Assembly (NCBI RefSeq): GCF_014353015.1
Contig: NZ_CP060704.1
Coordinates: 1,079,001 to 1,143,000 of the forward strand
Source of the DNA: Chitinimonas koreensis
GTDB taxonomy: Bacteria; Pseudomonadota; Gammaproteobacteria; Burkholderiales; Chitinimonadaceae
DNA: 64,000 bases
Reading direction: 5' to 3'
Shown: piece by piece, positions 28,828 through 36,355 of the stretch
How positions within the stretch are numbered: position 1 is the first letter of the stretch
How the letters are laid out: each line of letters starts with the position of its first letter
Notes under the pieces: model-generated
What the model saw: only the letters and a program-made list of their open reading frames with translations
What the model was told of the DNA's origin: nothing
The model's database searches: none
Program-made: the position numbers and the translations under genes

Positions 28828-29586
28828 ATGCATATTGGAAATATTGACAGATTGATAAATATTATCAATTGGGTGAGCTTGTTTCTTGTGGGTTTGTACT
28901 TTTTTAGTATGTTTATTTATCCGTGGTTTCATGGGGGGGAGCGTGTTCATGCAGTATGGTTTGATTGGCAATCTCTCAATGTGGGAATCCTCGCATATGC
29001 GTCAAGTTTGATTATTTTTGGAATTTCTAGGTATCATGCTAATCAGCAGCGTCGTAGGGAGTTTATCGCTGCGCGCTCATTTTTACCTGCTGCACTAAGT
29101 GAGTTGGCTGATTATCTTGAGCAATGTGCAAGCGTACTGGTAAATGCATACGAGGTTGCAACGAATCGAGAGTTAGGGAGTGAAGGCGTTTGGGGTGGTA
29201 TGTCCGCCCCTGATATAGGTGGGCAATACCGTGAGATTTTTAGTCGCTGCATTTCTCATGCGGACAGTGAGCCGGCGGAGTATTTGTCAAATATACTCGT
29301 TCGATTGCAAGTTCATCAGTCGCGTATTGCGAAGCTAGTAAGGGATATTCAGCCTGGAGGGTATACGGTTGTTACGAGTCGACTGATAATGTCTTATATA
29401 TTTGGTCTTGGGGAGTTGCGGGCGTTGGTGAATGGGACGTTTGAGTATGCTAGGGGTGGAGAGAGATTTCCTGTGCGCTCCTTGGGTTGGGAGGATTATT
29501 TAAAGGCTTATTTAAGTTTAGGTGTGCATTTTGAGACCATTGATGGCCTGGAAGAGTTTACAAAGCATAGGAGCGGTGGAGTTTGA
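28828..29586 (+). CDS. Uncharacterised membrane protein in AT-rich DNA
   Basis: A 252-residue protein with two N-terminal membrane helices (INIINWVSLFLVGLYFFSMFIYPWF and LNVGILAYASSLIIFGI), followed by a cytoplasmic, largely helical domain (ALSELADYLEQCASVLVNAYEV, YLSNILVRLQVHQSRIAKLV). The DNA is markedly AT-richer than the chromosome and uses rare A/T-ending codons, pointing to recent acquisition. The ATG 28828 follows GGGGAGGCGGAA. No family recognised; phage-defence or immunity roles are possible but unsupported. Confidence 0.6.
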   Translation: MHIGNIDRLINIINWVSLFLVGLYFFSMFIYPWFHGGERVHAVWFDWQSLNVGILAYASSLIIFGISRYHANQQRRREFIAARSFLPAALSELADYLEQCASVLVNAYEVATNRELGSEGVWGGMSAPDIGGQYREIFSRCISHADSEPAEYLSNILVRLQVHQSRIAKLVRDIQPGGYTVVTSRLIMSYIFGLGELRALVNGTFEYARGGERFPVRSLGWEDYLKAYLSLGVHFETIDGLEEFTKHRSGGV

Positions 29587-29639
29587 TTGGTTATTCGGGC
29601 CCGGTGGCAAGGTGATCTGCCGATGACATTTATTTATTA

Positions 29640-29900
29640 CGCTTGCGTCATTCCGTACCTCTCCTTATCCTTAACACGTCGCGGTCAATCCCGCGACCAG
29701 GCTTGGCAGCCTGGAATCTCACGGCAAACAAGCCGCTTCTGCGGCTGTTTTTGTTTGCCACGACTTGGTGCGTCCTCGATGGGCGGACCGAGTGGGAGGG
29801 CTTCGGCCCTGCCGGTTCGTGAGTCCGGTCTGCCAACCTGCTCGGTTCCGTCCACCCTCTTGGCAGGGGGTGACGGGTTGAAACCGTTACTCACGAGGAG
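29640..29900 (+). ncRNA. Structured leader upstream of small genes
   Basis: A gene-free 250-bp stretch with several perfect hairpins: GGCAAAC-a-AGCCGC / GCGGCT-gttttt-GTTTGCC (29723-29759, terminator-like), AGGGC-TTCG-GCCCT with a UUCG tetraloop (29797-29810), CTGCCAA / TTGGCAG (29830-29836 with 29860-29866), and CGGGTT-GA-AACCG (29874-29886). It ends directly before a strong GAGGAGGT ribosome site. The layout looks like a cis-regulatory RNA or an independent small RNA; no known riboswitch class is recognised. Confidence 0.45.
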
Positions 29901-29906
29901 GTCATC

Positions 29907-30008
29907 ATGGCAGTCCACTACCAAGGCACGCCTGCACCACCCGTCCCATCGCTTCACCTCTCCCCGCACCACCCGCCGCACCCGCACCCGGAGGCCCGCC
30001 ATGCCTAG
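29907..30008 (+). CDS. 33-residue Pro/His-rich peptide
   Basis: ATG at 29907 is preceded by CACGAGGAGGTCATC, an almost perfect Shine-Dalgarno. It encodes MAVHYQGTPAPPV...PHPHPEARHA, and the stop overlaps the next start (ATGCCTAG). The strong ribosome site and overlap suggest a leader peptide or a translational coupler for the following gene. The composition (Pro, His) gives no functional clue beyond possible attenuation. Confidence 0.45.
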   Translation: MAVHYQGTPAPPVPSLHLSPHHPPHPHPEARHA

Positions 30009-30297
30009 CCTCCCGCTTGCCACCCGCGCCTTGCTCGCCGCCGGCATCCTGCAACCGCAGCTCGCCCGGCTCGGCGATCTCACCCACGTGCTGCGGCTCT
30101 ACGCCGGCCTGCTCGACGACTGCCAGCAGCGCAGCCAGGCCAGTCCGCGCCGCGCCATCGCCCTGATCGTGCTCGTCCACGCCCAGCTGGAAGCCGTACA
30201 CGAGGCGCTGCGGGAGCTGCATCACCCCTTGCTCGACCTCGAGCCGCCGCGTTGCGCGTTCTGCGGCGGCGCGGCCGGGCTGCGGCCGCATTCCTAG
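30001..30297 (+). CDS. Small uncharacterised helical protein
   Basis: A 98-residue product (MPSLPLATRALLAAGILQPQ...CAFCGG...). Mostly amphipathic helix, with a CAFCGG pair near the C-terminus. It overlaps the 33-residue peptide by 8 nt. The arrangement (structured leader, tiny peptide, roughly 100- and 160-residue helical proteins) is reminiscent of the short DUF3077/DUF6124-type genes in pseudomonads, but no sequence identity is claimed. Confidence 0.45.
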   Translation: MPSLPLATRALLAAGILQPQLARLGDLTHVLRLYAGLLDDCQQRSQASPRRAIALIVLVHAQLEAVHEALRELHHPLLDLEPPRCAFCGGAAGLRPHS

Positions 30298-30337
30298 CCG
30301 TTCAGCCCGCCGTTCGGGTTTCGAAGGAGACAACGCG

Positions 30338-30814
30338 ATGCGCACACCGACCCGGCAGCCGGGCCGGCGCGTGGCCGGGGAAGAGGCCTTGCGCGGGCCG
30401 GCGCCGCCGGTGGGCTGGCGCGCGCCGGAAGGCGGCCCGCCGACCCTGGACTACGCACGGCAGCCCGCCGGCACCTACGCGACGGAGGCCGCCATGCCCG
30501 CCAGCAAGCCCGCCCAGCCGCGGCAATACCCGCCGTCGCCGCACGAGCAGGCGTTCCGCCAGCCGGCCATCCTGCCGGCCGACGAAGCCACCACCTGCTA
30601 CCAGGCCGCCCGCGGCCTGGTCGGCGTGCTGGCGCTGCTGGCCGCCGACGACGCCGAGCGCGAGGCGGTCGAGTGCCACGAGGAGGGCGGCCAGCCGCTG
30701 GCGCCGGATCTGCGCGCCGACCTGCTCTCGGCGGCGATGGCCTTGTCGCAGCAGCTGGCCGCGGCGTTCGACCTGGCCAAGGTGCGCGACCGCTCGGGCC
30801 GGCCCGAGCGCTAG
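30338..30814 (+). CDS. Small uncharacterised protein
   Basis: 158 residues from ATG 30338 (site GAAGGAGAC), or 106 residues from ATG 30494 (site ACGGAGGCC). The N-terminal part is disordered and Pro/Arg-rich; the C-terminal 80 residues are helical (EATTCYQAARGLVGVLALLAADDAEREAVE, LLSAAMALSQQLAAAFDLAKV). It ends convergently with selD, the stop codons overlapping by three bases. Function unknown. Confidence 0.5.
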   Translation: MRTPTRQPGRRVAGEEALRGPAPPVGWRAPEGGPPTLDYARQPAGTYATEAAMPASKPAQPRQYPPSPHEQAFRQPAILPADEATTCYQAARGLVGVLALLAADDAEREAVECHEEGGQPLAPDLRADLLSAAMALSQQLAAAFDLAKVRDRSGRPER

Positions 30815-31853
30815 GCCCGCACCGCCACTTCCGCCGCCCCCGCCTCCATCCGCCCGATCACCGCCGCCGCCTCGAAGCCCTGGGCGCGGAACAGCGCCAG
30901 CACTTCGTCCACCCGGTCCGGCGCCACCGCGGCCAAGAGGCCGCCGCTGGTCTGCGCGTCGGCCAGCAGCTGGCGCTGCCACGGCGCCACCGCTTCGTCG
31001 AAACGCACCGCGGCGCCGAAGCTGGCCAGGTTGCGGCCGATGGCGCCGGGGCCGATGCCCTGGCGGGCGAATTCGATCGCGGCCGGCAGCAGCGGCAGCC
31101 GGCCGGCCTCGACCACCGCGCCCAGCCCGGCGCCGCGGCACAGTTCCAGCAGGTGGCCGAGCAGGCCGAAGCCGGTCACGTCGGTCAGCGCGTGCACGCC
31201 GTCCAGCTCGGCCAGCGCGGTGCCGACGCTGTTGAGGCGGGTGGTGGCGTCGATCAGCTGGCGGTAGCCGTCGGCATCGAGCAGGCCCCTCTTCAGGGCG
31301 CTGGCGAGCACGCCGACGCCGAGCGGCTTGCCGAGCACCAGCACGTCGCCGGCCCGCGCGCCGCTGTTGCGCTTGATCCGGTCGGGGTGGACCAGGCCCA
31401 GCGCGACCAGGCCGTAGATCGGCTCGGGCGCGTCGATCGAGTGGCCGCCGGCCAGCGGCACGCCGGCCGCGGCGCAGACGCTGGCGCCGCCGGCCAGGAT
31501 CCGCTGCACGGCCGCCAGCGGCAGCTTGTCGATGGGCATGCCGACGATGGCCAGCGCCAGGATCGGCCGGCCGCCCATGGCATAGACGTCGGACAGCGCA
31601 TTGGTCGCGGCGATGCGGCCGAAGTCGAACGGGTCGTCGACGATGGGCATGAAGAAGTCGGTGGTGGCCACCAGCGCCTGCTGTTCGTTCAGGCGATAGA
31701 CCGCGGCGTCGTCGGCGGTCTCGGTGCCGACCAGCAGGTCGGGGAAGCCCTGCATCGGCGGCAGGGCTTTCAGCATCTCGGCCAAGAGGGCCGGGCGATC
31801 TTGCAGCCGCAGCCGCCGCCGTGGGAGAGCTGGGTCAGGCGAACGCTGTCCAT
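30811..31853 (-). CDS. selD: Selenide, water dikinase SelD (frameshifted near N-terminus)
   Basis: Makes monoselenophosphate from selenide and ATP, the selenium donor for tRNA 2-selenouridine and selenocysteine. The start MDSVRLTQLSHGGGCGCKIA (ATG 31853) carries the catalytic Cys-Lys motif GCGCK with Cys rather than Sec. As read, the frame breaks right after this. Adding one G to the GGG at 31793-31795 continues it as APALLAEMLKALPP to the stop at 30811, giving 347 residues, the normal length. Later motifs include DFFMPIVDDPFDFGRIAATNALSDVYAMGG and TDVTGFGLLGHL. Divergent from selU with 48 bp between. Confidence 0.9.
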
Positions 31854-31901
31854 GGTTGTCCTCGTCTCTACAATGGCGGCATTGTCCCGTCGCCTTTCGC
31901 C

Positions 31902-32981
31902 ATGAACAACCAATCCGCCACGCTGGCCGAGCTGGACCGCTTCGATACCCTGGTCGACGTGCGCACGCCGCTCGAATTCGCCGACGACCACCTGCCGGGC
32001 GCGATCAACGTGCCGGTGCTCAGCGACGAGGAGCGGGTGGCCGTCGGCACGCTGTACAAGCAGGCGCCGTTCGAGGCCACGCGCTACGGCGCCGCGCTGG
32101 TCGCCCGCAATATCGCCCATCACCTCGACACCACCTTCGCCGACCGCCCGCCGCGCTGGAAGCCGCTGATCTACTGCTGGCGCGGCGGCAAGCGCTCGGG
32201 CTCGATGACGGCCTGGTTCAACCTGATCGGCTGGAAGGCGCGCCAGCTCGAAGGCGGCTACAAGGCCTATCGCCACGAGGTGCTGGCGCGGCTCGACCGC
32301 CTGCCGGGGCGGTTCGACTACCGCGTGCTGGCCGGCCTGACCGGCAGCGGCAAGACGCGCCTGTTGCGCGCGCTGGCCGGCCGCGGCGCCCAGGTGCTGG
32401 ACCTGGAGCGGCTGGCCTGCCACCGCGGCTCGCTGCTCGGCGCGCTGCCGGGCGAGGCGCAGCCGAGCCAGAAAAGCTTCGAGAGCCGGCTGGCCCAGGC
32501 GCTGGCCGGGCTCGATCCGGCGCGGCCGGTGTTCGTCGAGGCCGAGAGCCGCCGCATCGGCAGCCTGCGCCTGCCGCAGGCCTTGATGCAGGCCCTGGCC
32601 GGCGCCGCCTGCATCCGCGTCGAGGCGCGGCCGGAGGACCGGGTGGCCTTCCTGTGCCAGGACTACGCCGCGCTGTTCGCCGATCCGGCCGCGTTCAAGC
32701 AGCAACTGGCGCGACTGGCGGAGCTGCACGGCCGCCGCACGGTGGCGCACTGGCATGCACTGGTGGATGCGGGGGCGATGGCCGAGCTGTTCGCCGAGCT
32801 GATCGAGCGGCACTACGACCCGGCCTATCTGCGCAGCAGCCATGGGCTGTATGCGCGGCTGCCGCAGGCGCTGCCGTTCGCGTTCCGGCCCGACGCGGCG
32901 GACCTGGGCCCGGAGGCCGACCGCCTGCTCGCCGGGCTGTCGATGGCGCCGGCCTTGGCCGTGCCGGGCGAGATGGCCTGA
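31902..32981 (+). CDS. selU: tRNA 2-selenouridine synthase
   Basis: A 359-residue enzyme (also called MnmH/YbbB) that replaces sulfur by selenium at the wobble 2-thiouridine of Lys, Glu and Gln tRNAs through a geranylated intermediate. The N-terminal rhodanese domain has the catalytic Cys in IYCWRGGKRSGSM, followed by the P-loop GLTGSGKTRLL near residue 148 and VFVEAESRRIG. It is paired with selD. No selA/selB or selC is seen, so in this window selenium serves only tRNA modification. Confidence 0.93.
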   Translation: MNNQSATLAELDRFDTLVDVRTPLEFADDHLPGAINVPVLSDEERVAVGTLYKQAPFEATRYGAALVARNIAHHLDTTFADRPPRWKPLIYCWRGGKRSGSMTAWFNLIGWKARQLEGGYKAYRHEVLARLDRLPGRFDYRVLAGLTGSGKTRLLRALAGRGAQVLDLERLACHRGSLLGALPGEAQPSQKSFESRLAQALAGLDPARPVFVEAESRRIGSLRLPQALMQALAGAACIRVEARPEDRVAFLCQDYAALFADPAAFKQQLARLAELHGRRTVAHWHALVDAGAMAELFAELIERHYDPAYLRSSHGLYARLPQALPFAFRPDAADLGPEADRLLAGLSMAPALAVPGEMA

Positions 32982-33178
32982 AGCGGGCAGGGCCGCGGCC
33001 GGCTGGGTTCGATGCCGCCTGAGCAGTGGCGCGCTGCCATGCGGCGCCGTTCCTGCCGGTATCGCCGTGCGGATTGATCGGCTGGATTTCCGGCCTAGGC
33101 TGTAAGGGCTTCGACGGGACGCGACTGGCGGCCGCGCCGAGGCGCAGGTCTGCGTACTCTTCTCTTCCTGGAATCGGT

Positions 33179-33616
33179 ATGTCCCAAGCGCTGCAACCCG
33201 CCATCACCGTTCACGACGACGTGCCGCCAGCCGAAGGCGACCTGGTCGACGCCGGCCTCGGTGCCGCCAACCAGGCGGCTGCGCCCCTGCACGAGGTGCG
33301 GCCCCTGTCCTGCTTCGCGCGCCTGCCTTCGGGCGAGGTGGTGGGCGGGGCGGTCGGGCGCAGCTGGGGCGCGTGCTGCGAACTGCTGCAGCTTTGGGTC
33401 GATCCGGCCTGGCGGCGGCGCGGGATCGGGGCGGAACTGGTGCGGGCGTTCGAGGCGAGGGCGGCGGCCCGCGGCTGCCGGACTTTCTACCTGGAGACCT
33501 TCAGCTTCCAGGCGCCGCGGCTGTACCGGTCGCTCGGCTATGCGGTGCGGCTGGAGATCGGCGGATTCGCGCCGGGGGTGACGAAGTACTACATGGTGCG
33601 GGAGTTGATTCCCTGA
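33179..33616 (+). CDS. GNAT-family N-acetyltransferase
   Basis: A 145-residue acetyltransferase. The acetyl-CoA loop is visible as LQLWVDPAWRRRGIGAELVRAFEARAAARGC, followed by FYLETFSFQAPRLYRSLGYAV. The C-terminal half GFAPGVTKYYMVREL is typical of the histone-acetyltransferase-HPA2-like group. Start ATG 33179. Substrate unknown. Confidence 0.87.
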   Translation: MSQALQPAITVHDDVPPAEGDLVDAGLGAANQAAAPLHEVRPLSCFARLPSGEVVGGAVGRSWGACCELLQLWVDPAWRRRGIGAELVRAFEARAAARGCRTFYLETFSFQAPRLYRSLGYAVRLEIGGFAPGVTKYYMVRELIP

Positions 33617-33637
33617 ACGACGATGCTGGGCGCGATA

Positions 33638-33790
33638 GCCCCTCTCCTGCGGGCGGGAGAGGCTCCCGTTTCTGCCATGCAGGCATGGGAAGGGGCGCCC
33701 GGCGTAGGGTGAGGGCGGGTTCATCAAACCACAGCCCTCATCCGGCCCTCCGGGCCACCTTCTCCCGCGCGCGGGAGAAGGGGTTCGCCT
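33638..33790. repeat. CCCTCTCCC-type repeats
   Basis: Contains CCCCTCTCCTGCGGGCGGGAGAGG (33640-33663) and CCTCATCCGGCCCTCCGGGCCACCTTCTCCCGCGCGCGGGAGAAGG (33737-33781). Both are self-complementary. Confidence 0.65.
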
Positions 33791-33861
33791 CCTCCACGTC
33801 GGGGAGAAGTTGTTAAGGCAAATTCCACTATTCAGGCGTCAGGCATCCAACGGAGAACCCC

Positions 33862-34290
33862 ATGCCCAAACTGCTGCGCAACATCCTGGCCGTCGTCGCC
33901 GGCCTCGTCATCGGCGGCTTCGTCAACGGAATGCTGGTCACGATCAGCCCGGCCATCATCCCGCCGCCCGCCGGCGTGGACGTGAACGACGCCGCAAGCC
34001 TGGCCCGGGCGATGCCGCTGTTCGAGCCGCGCCATTTCCTCATGCCCTTCCTGGCGCACGCGCTCGGTACGCTGGCCGGCGCGCTGGCGGCTTACCTGAT
34101 CGCGGCGAGCCACAAGGCGCGGCTGGCCTGGGCGATCGGCGTCGTCTTCCTGTGCGGCGGCGTGGCGGCCTGCTTCATGATCCCGGCGCCGGCCTGGTTC
34201 ATGGCACTCGACCTGATCGCGGCCTATCTGCCGATGGCCTGGCTCGGCAGCCGGATCGGCGCGCGCCTCCAACCCGGCCGGCCGGGCTGA
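33862..34290 (+). CDS. Small four-helix membrane protein
   Basis: A 142-residue protein with about four membrane helices (LLRNILAVVAGLVIGGFVNGML, LMPFLAHALGTLAGALAAYLI, AWAIGVVFLCGGVAACFMI, WFMALDLIAAYLPMAWLGSRI). The fold resembles small uncharacterised proteins in Bacteroidetes and proteobacteria with the pattern VxGxxxG.xVNxxL. Function unknown. Confidence 0.75.
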   Translation: MPKLLRNILAVVAGLVIGGFVNGMLVTISPAIIPPPAGVDVNDAASLARAMPLFEPRHFLMPFLAHALGTLAGALAAYLIAASHKARLAWAIGVVFLCGGVAACFMIPAPAWFMALDLIAAYLPMAWLGSRIGARLQPGRPG

Positions 34291-34300
34291 GCGCGCCGTC

Positions 34301-34959
34301 TCAATCGCGGTCCGGCGCGCCGAGCGGGAACAGCGGCCGGAACGGCCGCGCTTCCTCCACCGCGCGGGCGAACGAGGGTCGGGCCAGCAGGCGGGCGCGG
34401 TAGGCGCGCAGCACCGGGTAGGCGTCCGAGATCCGGTGCGTCCAGTCGGCGTAGAACAGCGAGGGCGCGGCCGCGCAGTCGGCCAGGGTGAAGTCGTCGC
34501 CGGCGGCCCAGGTCCGGCCGGCGAGTTCGCCTTCGAGCCAGCCATAGGCGCGTTCGAGCTTTTCCTCGGCCATCGCCTGCCCGTCGCGGCGCTTCACCGG
34601 GTCGCCGGTCAGCGCGCCGTCGACCGCGAGCTGCATGGCGTTCATCACGTGCAGGTCGAAGAAGCGGTCGAGGAAGCGCACGTCCAGCGCGGCCATCGGC
34701 TCATCGGGCAGCAGCCGCACCGGCCCCGGATGGGCGAGCTGCAGGTACTCGACGATGATGCTGGTCTCGACCAGTTGGCGTTCGCCATCGAGCAGCAGCG
34801 GGAACTTGCGCAGCGGCCAGCGGCGCAGCCATTCGCCGGTGTGCTGCGGCGTGTCGGGGCCGATGCAGCGGAATTCGAACGGCGTGGCGTTCTCGTACAG
34901 CGCGATGAGGACCTTCTGGGTGTAGGAGGAGAACGGGTGGCCGTAGAGCGCGGGGGCAT
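34301..34959 (-). CDS. Glutathione S-transferase (frameshift at start)
   Basis: A 219-residue GST. The thioredoxin-like N-terminal domain (ALYGHPFSSYTQKVLIALYE; FPLLLDGERQLVETSIIVEYL, the glutathione-binding E-T/S motif) precedes the helical C-terminal domain (GDDFTLADCAAAPSLFYADW). The only matching start, ATG 34959, is out of frame by one base. Adding one G to the GGGGG at 34952-34956 gives MPPALYGHPFSSYTQ. Without that repair the frame extends upstream with no sensible start. Convergent with the membrane-protein gene. Confidence 0.82.
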
Positions 34960-35043
34960 GGCGGGGAGCTCCGGATTGGCGTTCGGCGATTGTACTTCGC
35001 GAGACATCGGCCACGTGGCGGCCGGGTCCGCCGACCTGCTCAT

Positions 35044-35071
35044 GGAACCCGGGTGCCTCTCCTGTCACCCA
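35044..35071 (+). promoter_or_regulatory. hrp box (HrpL-type promoter)
   Basis: GGAACC at 35044-35049, a 15-nt spacer, then TCACCCA at 35065-35071. This matches the HrpL consensus GGAACC-N15/16-CCACNNA except for the first C of the second block. It lies 58 bp before the small gene at 35130. Confidence 0.72.
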
Positions 35072-35129
35072 CCCCTGGCACGGCCGCATCCGCGTTCGCC
35101 GTGAATCGTTCCATGACCAGGAGAACACC

Positions 35130-35306
35130 ATGATTCCAGCACTGCTAGCCGGCGCCGGCGTCGCCTTCGCCGAGAAGGTGGCCCAGGACGTCGTCGAAAA
35201 GGGCAGCGAGAAGATCGCCGATGCCCTGATCGACACCGCAACCCAGGCCATCCGCGACAACCCGGTCGCGAAACTGGCCAATCCGGGCGGTTTCAAGATC
35301 CTCTGA
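35130..35306 (+). CDS. 58-residue hrp-box-controlled small protein
   Basis: ATG 35130 follows CCAGGAGAACACC. The product MIPALLAGAGVAFAEKVAQD...AKLANPGGFKIL has an N-terminal small-residue, glycine-containing hydrophobic stretch and an amphipathic Ala/Lys/Asp-rich helix. It has no Cys. Because an hrp box precedes it and a strong terminator follows (35492-35537), it is predicted to be a separately transcribed T3SS regulon member: a pilin- or needle-like subunit, a small secreted protein or a chaperone. No family recognised. Confidence 0.6.
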   Translation: MIPALLAGAGVAFAEKVAQDVVEKGSEKIADALIDTATQAIRDNPVAKLANPGGFKIL

Positions 35307-35491
35307 CCGCAGGGGCAGGGCGGCCGGGGCGATGACAGTCCGGTTGCCCTGCATTGCCGCCCGCTACACCGATTCCTTTTCCGATATCCGCCGCCGCCGA
35401 TTGTTTATCCGATTGGATTCGATCGATGCAATGAACCGGTGGCTGGATATTCGTCCTTCTCCTTGTCTGCATCGGTTCGTCGATGTTTTCC

Positions 35492-35537
35492 CGGCCGGAT
35501 ATTTCCAGCGCATGCGATGGAAAATCCGGCCGTTTTT
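35492..35537 (+). terminator. Intrinsic terminator
   Basis: A long stem CGGCCGGAT-a-TTTCCA / TGGAAA-ATCCGGCCG, then CGTTTTTC. It closes the 35130 transcription unit before the next hrp box. Confidence 0.85.
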
Positions 35538-35576
35538 CTTTGGGATTTATCCCTTTAATTCCGTAGCCGCTGAATC

Positions 35577-35732
35577 GCACGCGATCCTTCTCCCGCGCGC
35601 GGGAGAAGGTGGCCCGAAGGGCCGGATGAGGGCTGGTTCGCCAAACCACAGCCCTCACCCTACGCCGGGCGCCCCTCCCCGTTTCTGCACAGCAGAAACG
35701 GGTGCCTCTCCCGTGCACGGGAGAGGGGCTTA
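35577..35732. repeat. Dispersed palindromic repeats
   Basis: TTCTCCCGCGCGCGGGAGAAGG (35590-35611), CCGTTTCTGCACAGCAGAAACGG (35679-35701) and CTCTCCCGTGCACGGGAGAGG (35706-35726). Each is self-complementary. The space 35307-35959 holds these, the terminator and the hrp box, and no gene. Confidence 0.7.
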
Positions 35733-35870
35733 TTCGCGGTGCGTGCATTTAAGGGTGTGCCCCTTTATGTCTGGTCTCCGAGTAATCGCATTCTTCGCGC
35801 CGCGATTCGACGCGCATGGGCATTGCGATGGTCGAAACCGCCCCTCGAAAAAAGAATCGACAAAAAAGTT

Positions 35871-35898
35871 GGAACCCTCGCCGCACCGCTGTCACTCA
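35871..35898 (+). promoter_or_regulatory. hrp box upstream of the pilin-like gene
   Basis: GGAACC at 35871-35876, a 15-nt spacer, TCACTCA at 35892-35898. It is 61 bp before the 35960 start. Confidence 0.8.
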
Positions 35899-35959
35899 AC
35901 GCTCGGATGCACGATGCATCTGACCTTCAAACCTCAATCTGAATGAATGGAGAATCAAC

Positions 35960-36166
35960 ATGGCAAGCGGCAACGGTTCGATCTCGAGCAGCGGTATCGA
36001 CAACTTCAAGAGCCAGATGGACGCGATCAATCGCGACGTCCAGAAGAACACCATCGAAACGATGAAGGCCAATGCCGAAACCCAGAAGGACAAGCAATGG
36101 GCCGAAGTGGCGGTGAACCAGCAGAACGCCGCCACCGACGTCGCGACCAAATTGCAGATCAAGTGA
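35960..36166 (+). CDS. Candidate T3SS pilin (HrpA position)
   Basis: A 68-residue, Cys-free, Ser/Asn/Gln-rich helical protein (MASGNGSISSSGIDNFKSQM...NAATDVATKLQIK) preceded by an hrp box and GGAGAATCAAC. In Pseudomonas and Erwinia Hrp1 clusters the first gene of this operon is hrpA, encoding the extracellular Hrp pilus subunit, a short, poorly conserved, unstructured-then-helical protein of 60-115 residues. Size, composition and position all fit; sequence similarity cannot be confirmed by eye. It would be secreted through SctC and polymerise outside the cell. Confidence 0.6.
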   Translation: MASGNGSISSSGIDNFKSQMDAINRDVQKNTIETMKANAETQKDKQWAEVAVNQQNAATDVATKLQIK

Positions 36167-36355
36167 TCGGTCGGCATTCCTGATCGCAATGGGCAGGGGA
36201 TGTCGGCGGCCAGGAATCGATTCGGTCCGATCAATCGAATCCAATCGATCCGATTCAATTCGGTCGATTCGAGCGATGCGATTCGATCGAATTCGGTTCC
36301 GGCCGCGGGATATCCGCCTGCCGATCCTTCGCAAATTCGGAAAGGATAGACGCGC

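Noticed and set aside
36195..36310. PIP box or hrpII box (TTCG-N16-TTCG) as expected for an Hrp2 system
   Set aside because: Many TTCG words occur, but they are part of a repetitive cluster. The clear hrp boxes with constant N15 spacing and the ECF sigma gene point to Hrp1-type control.
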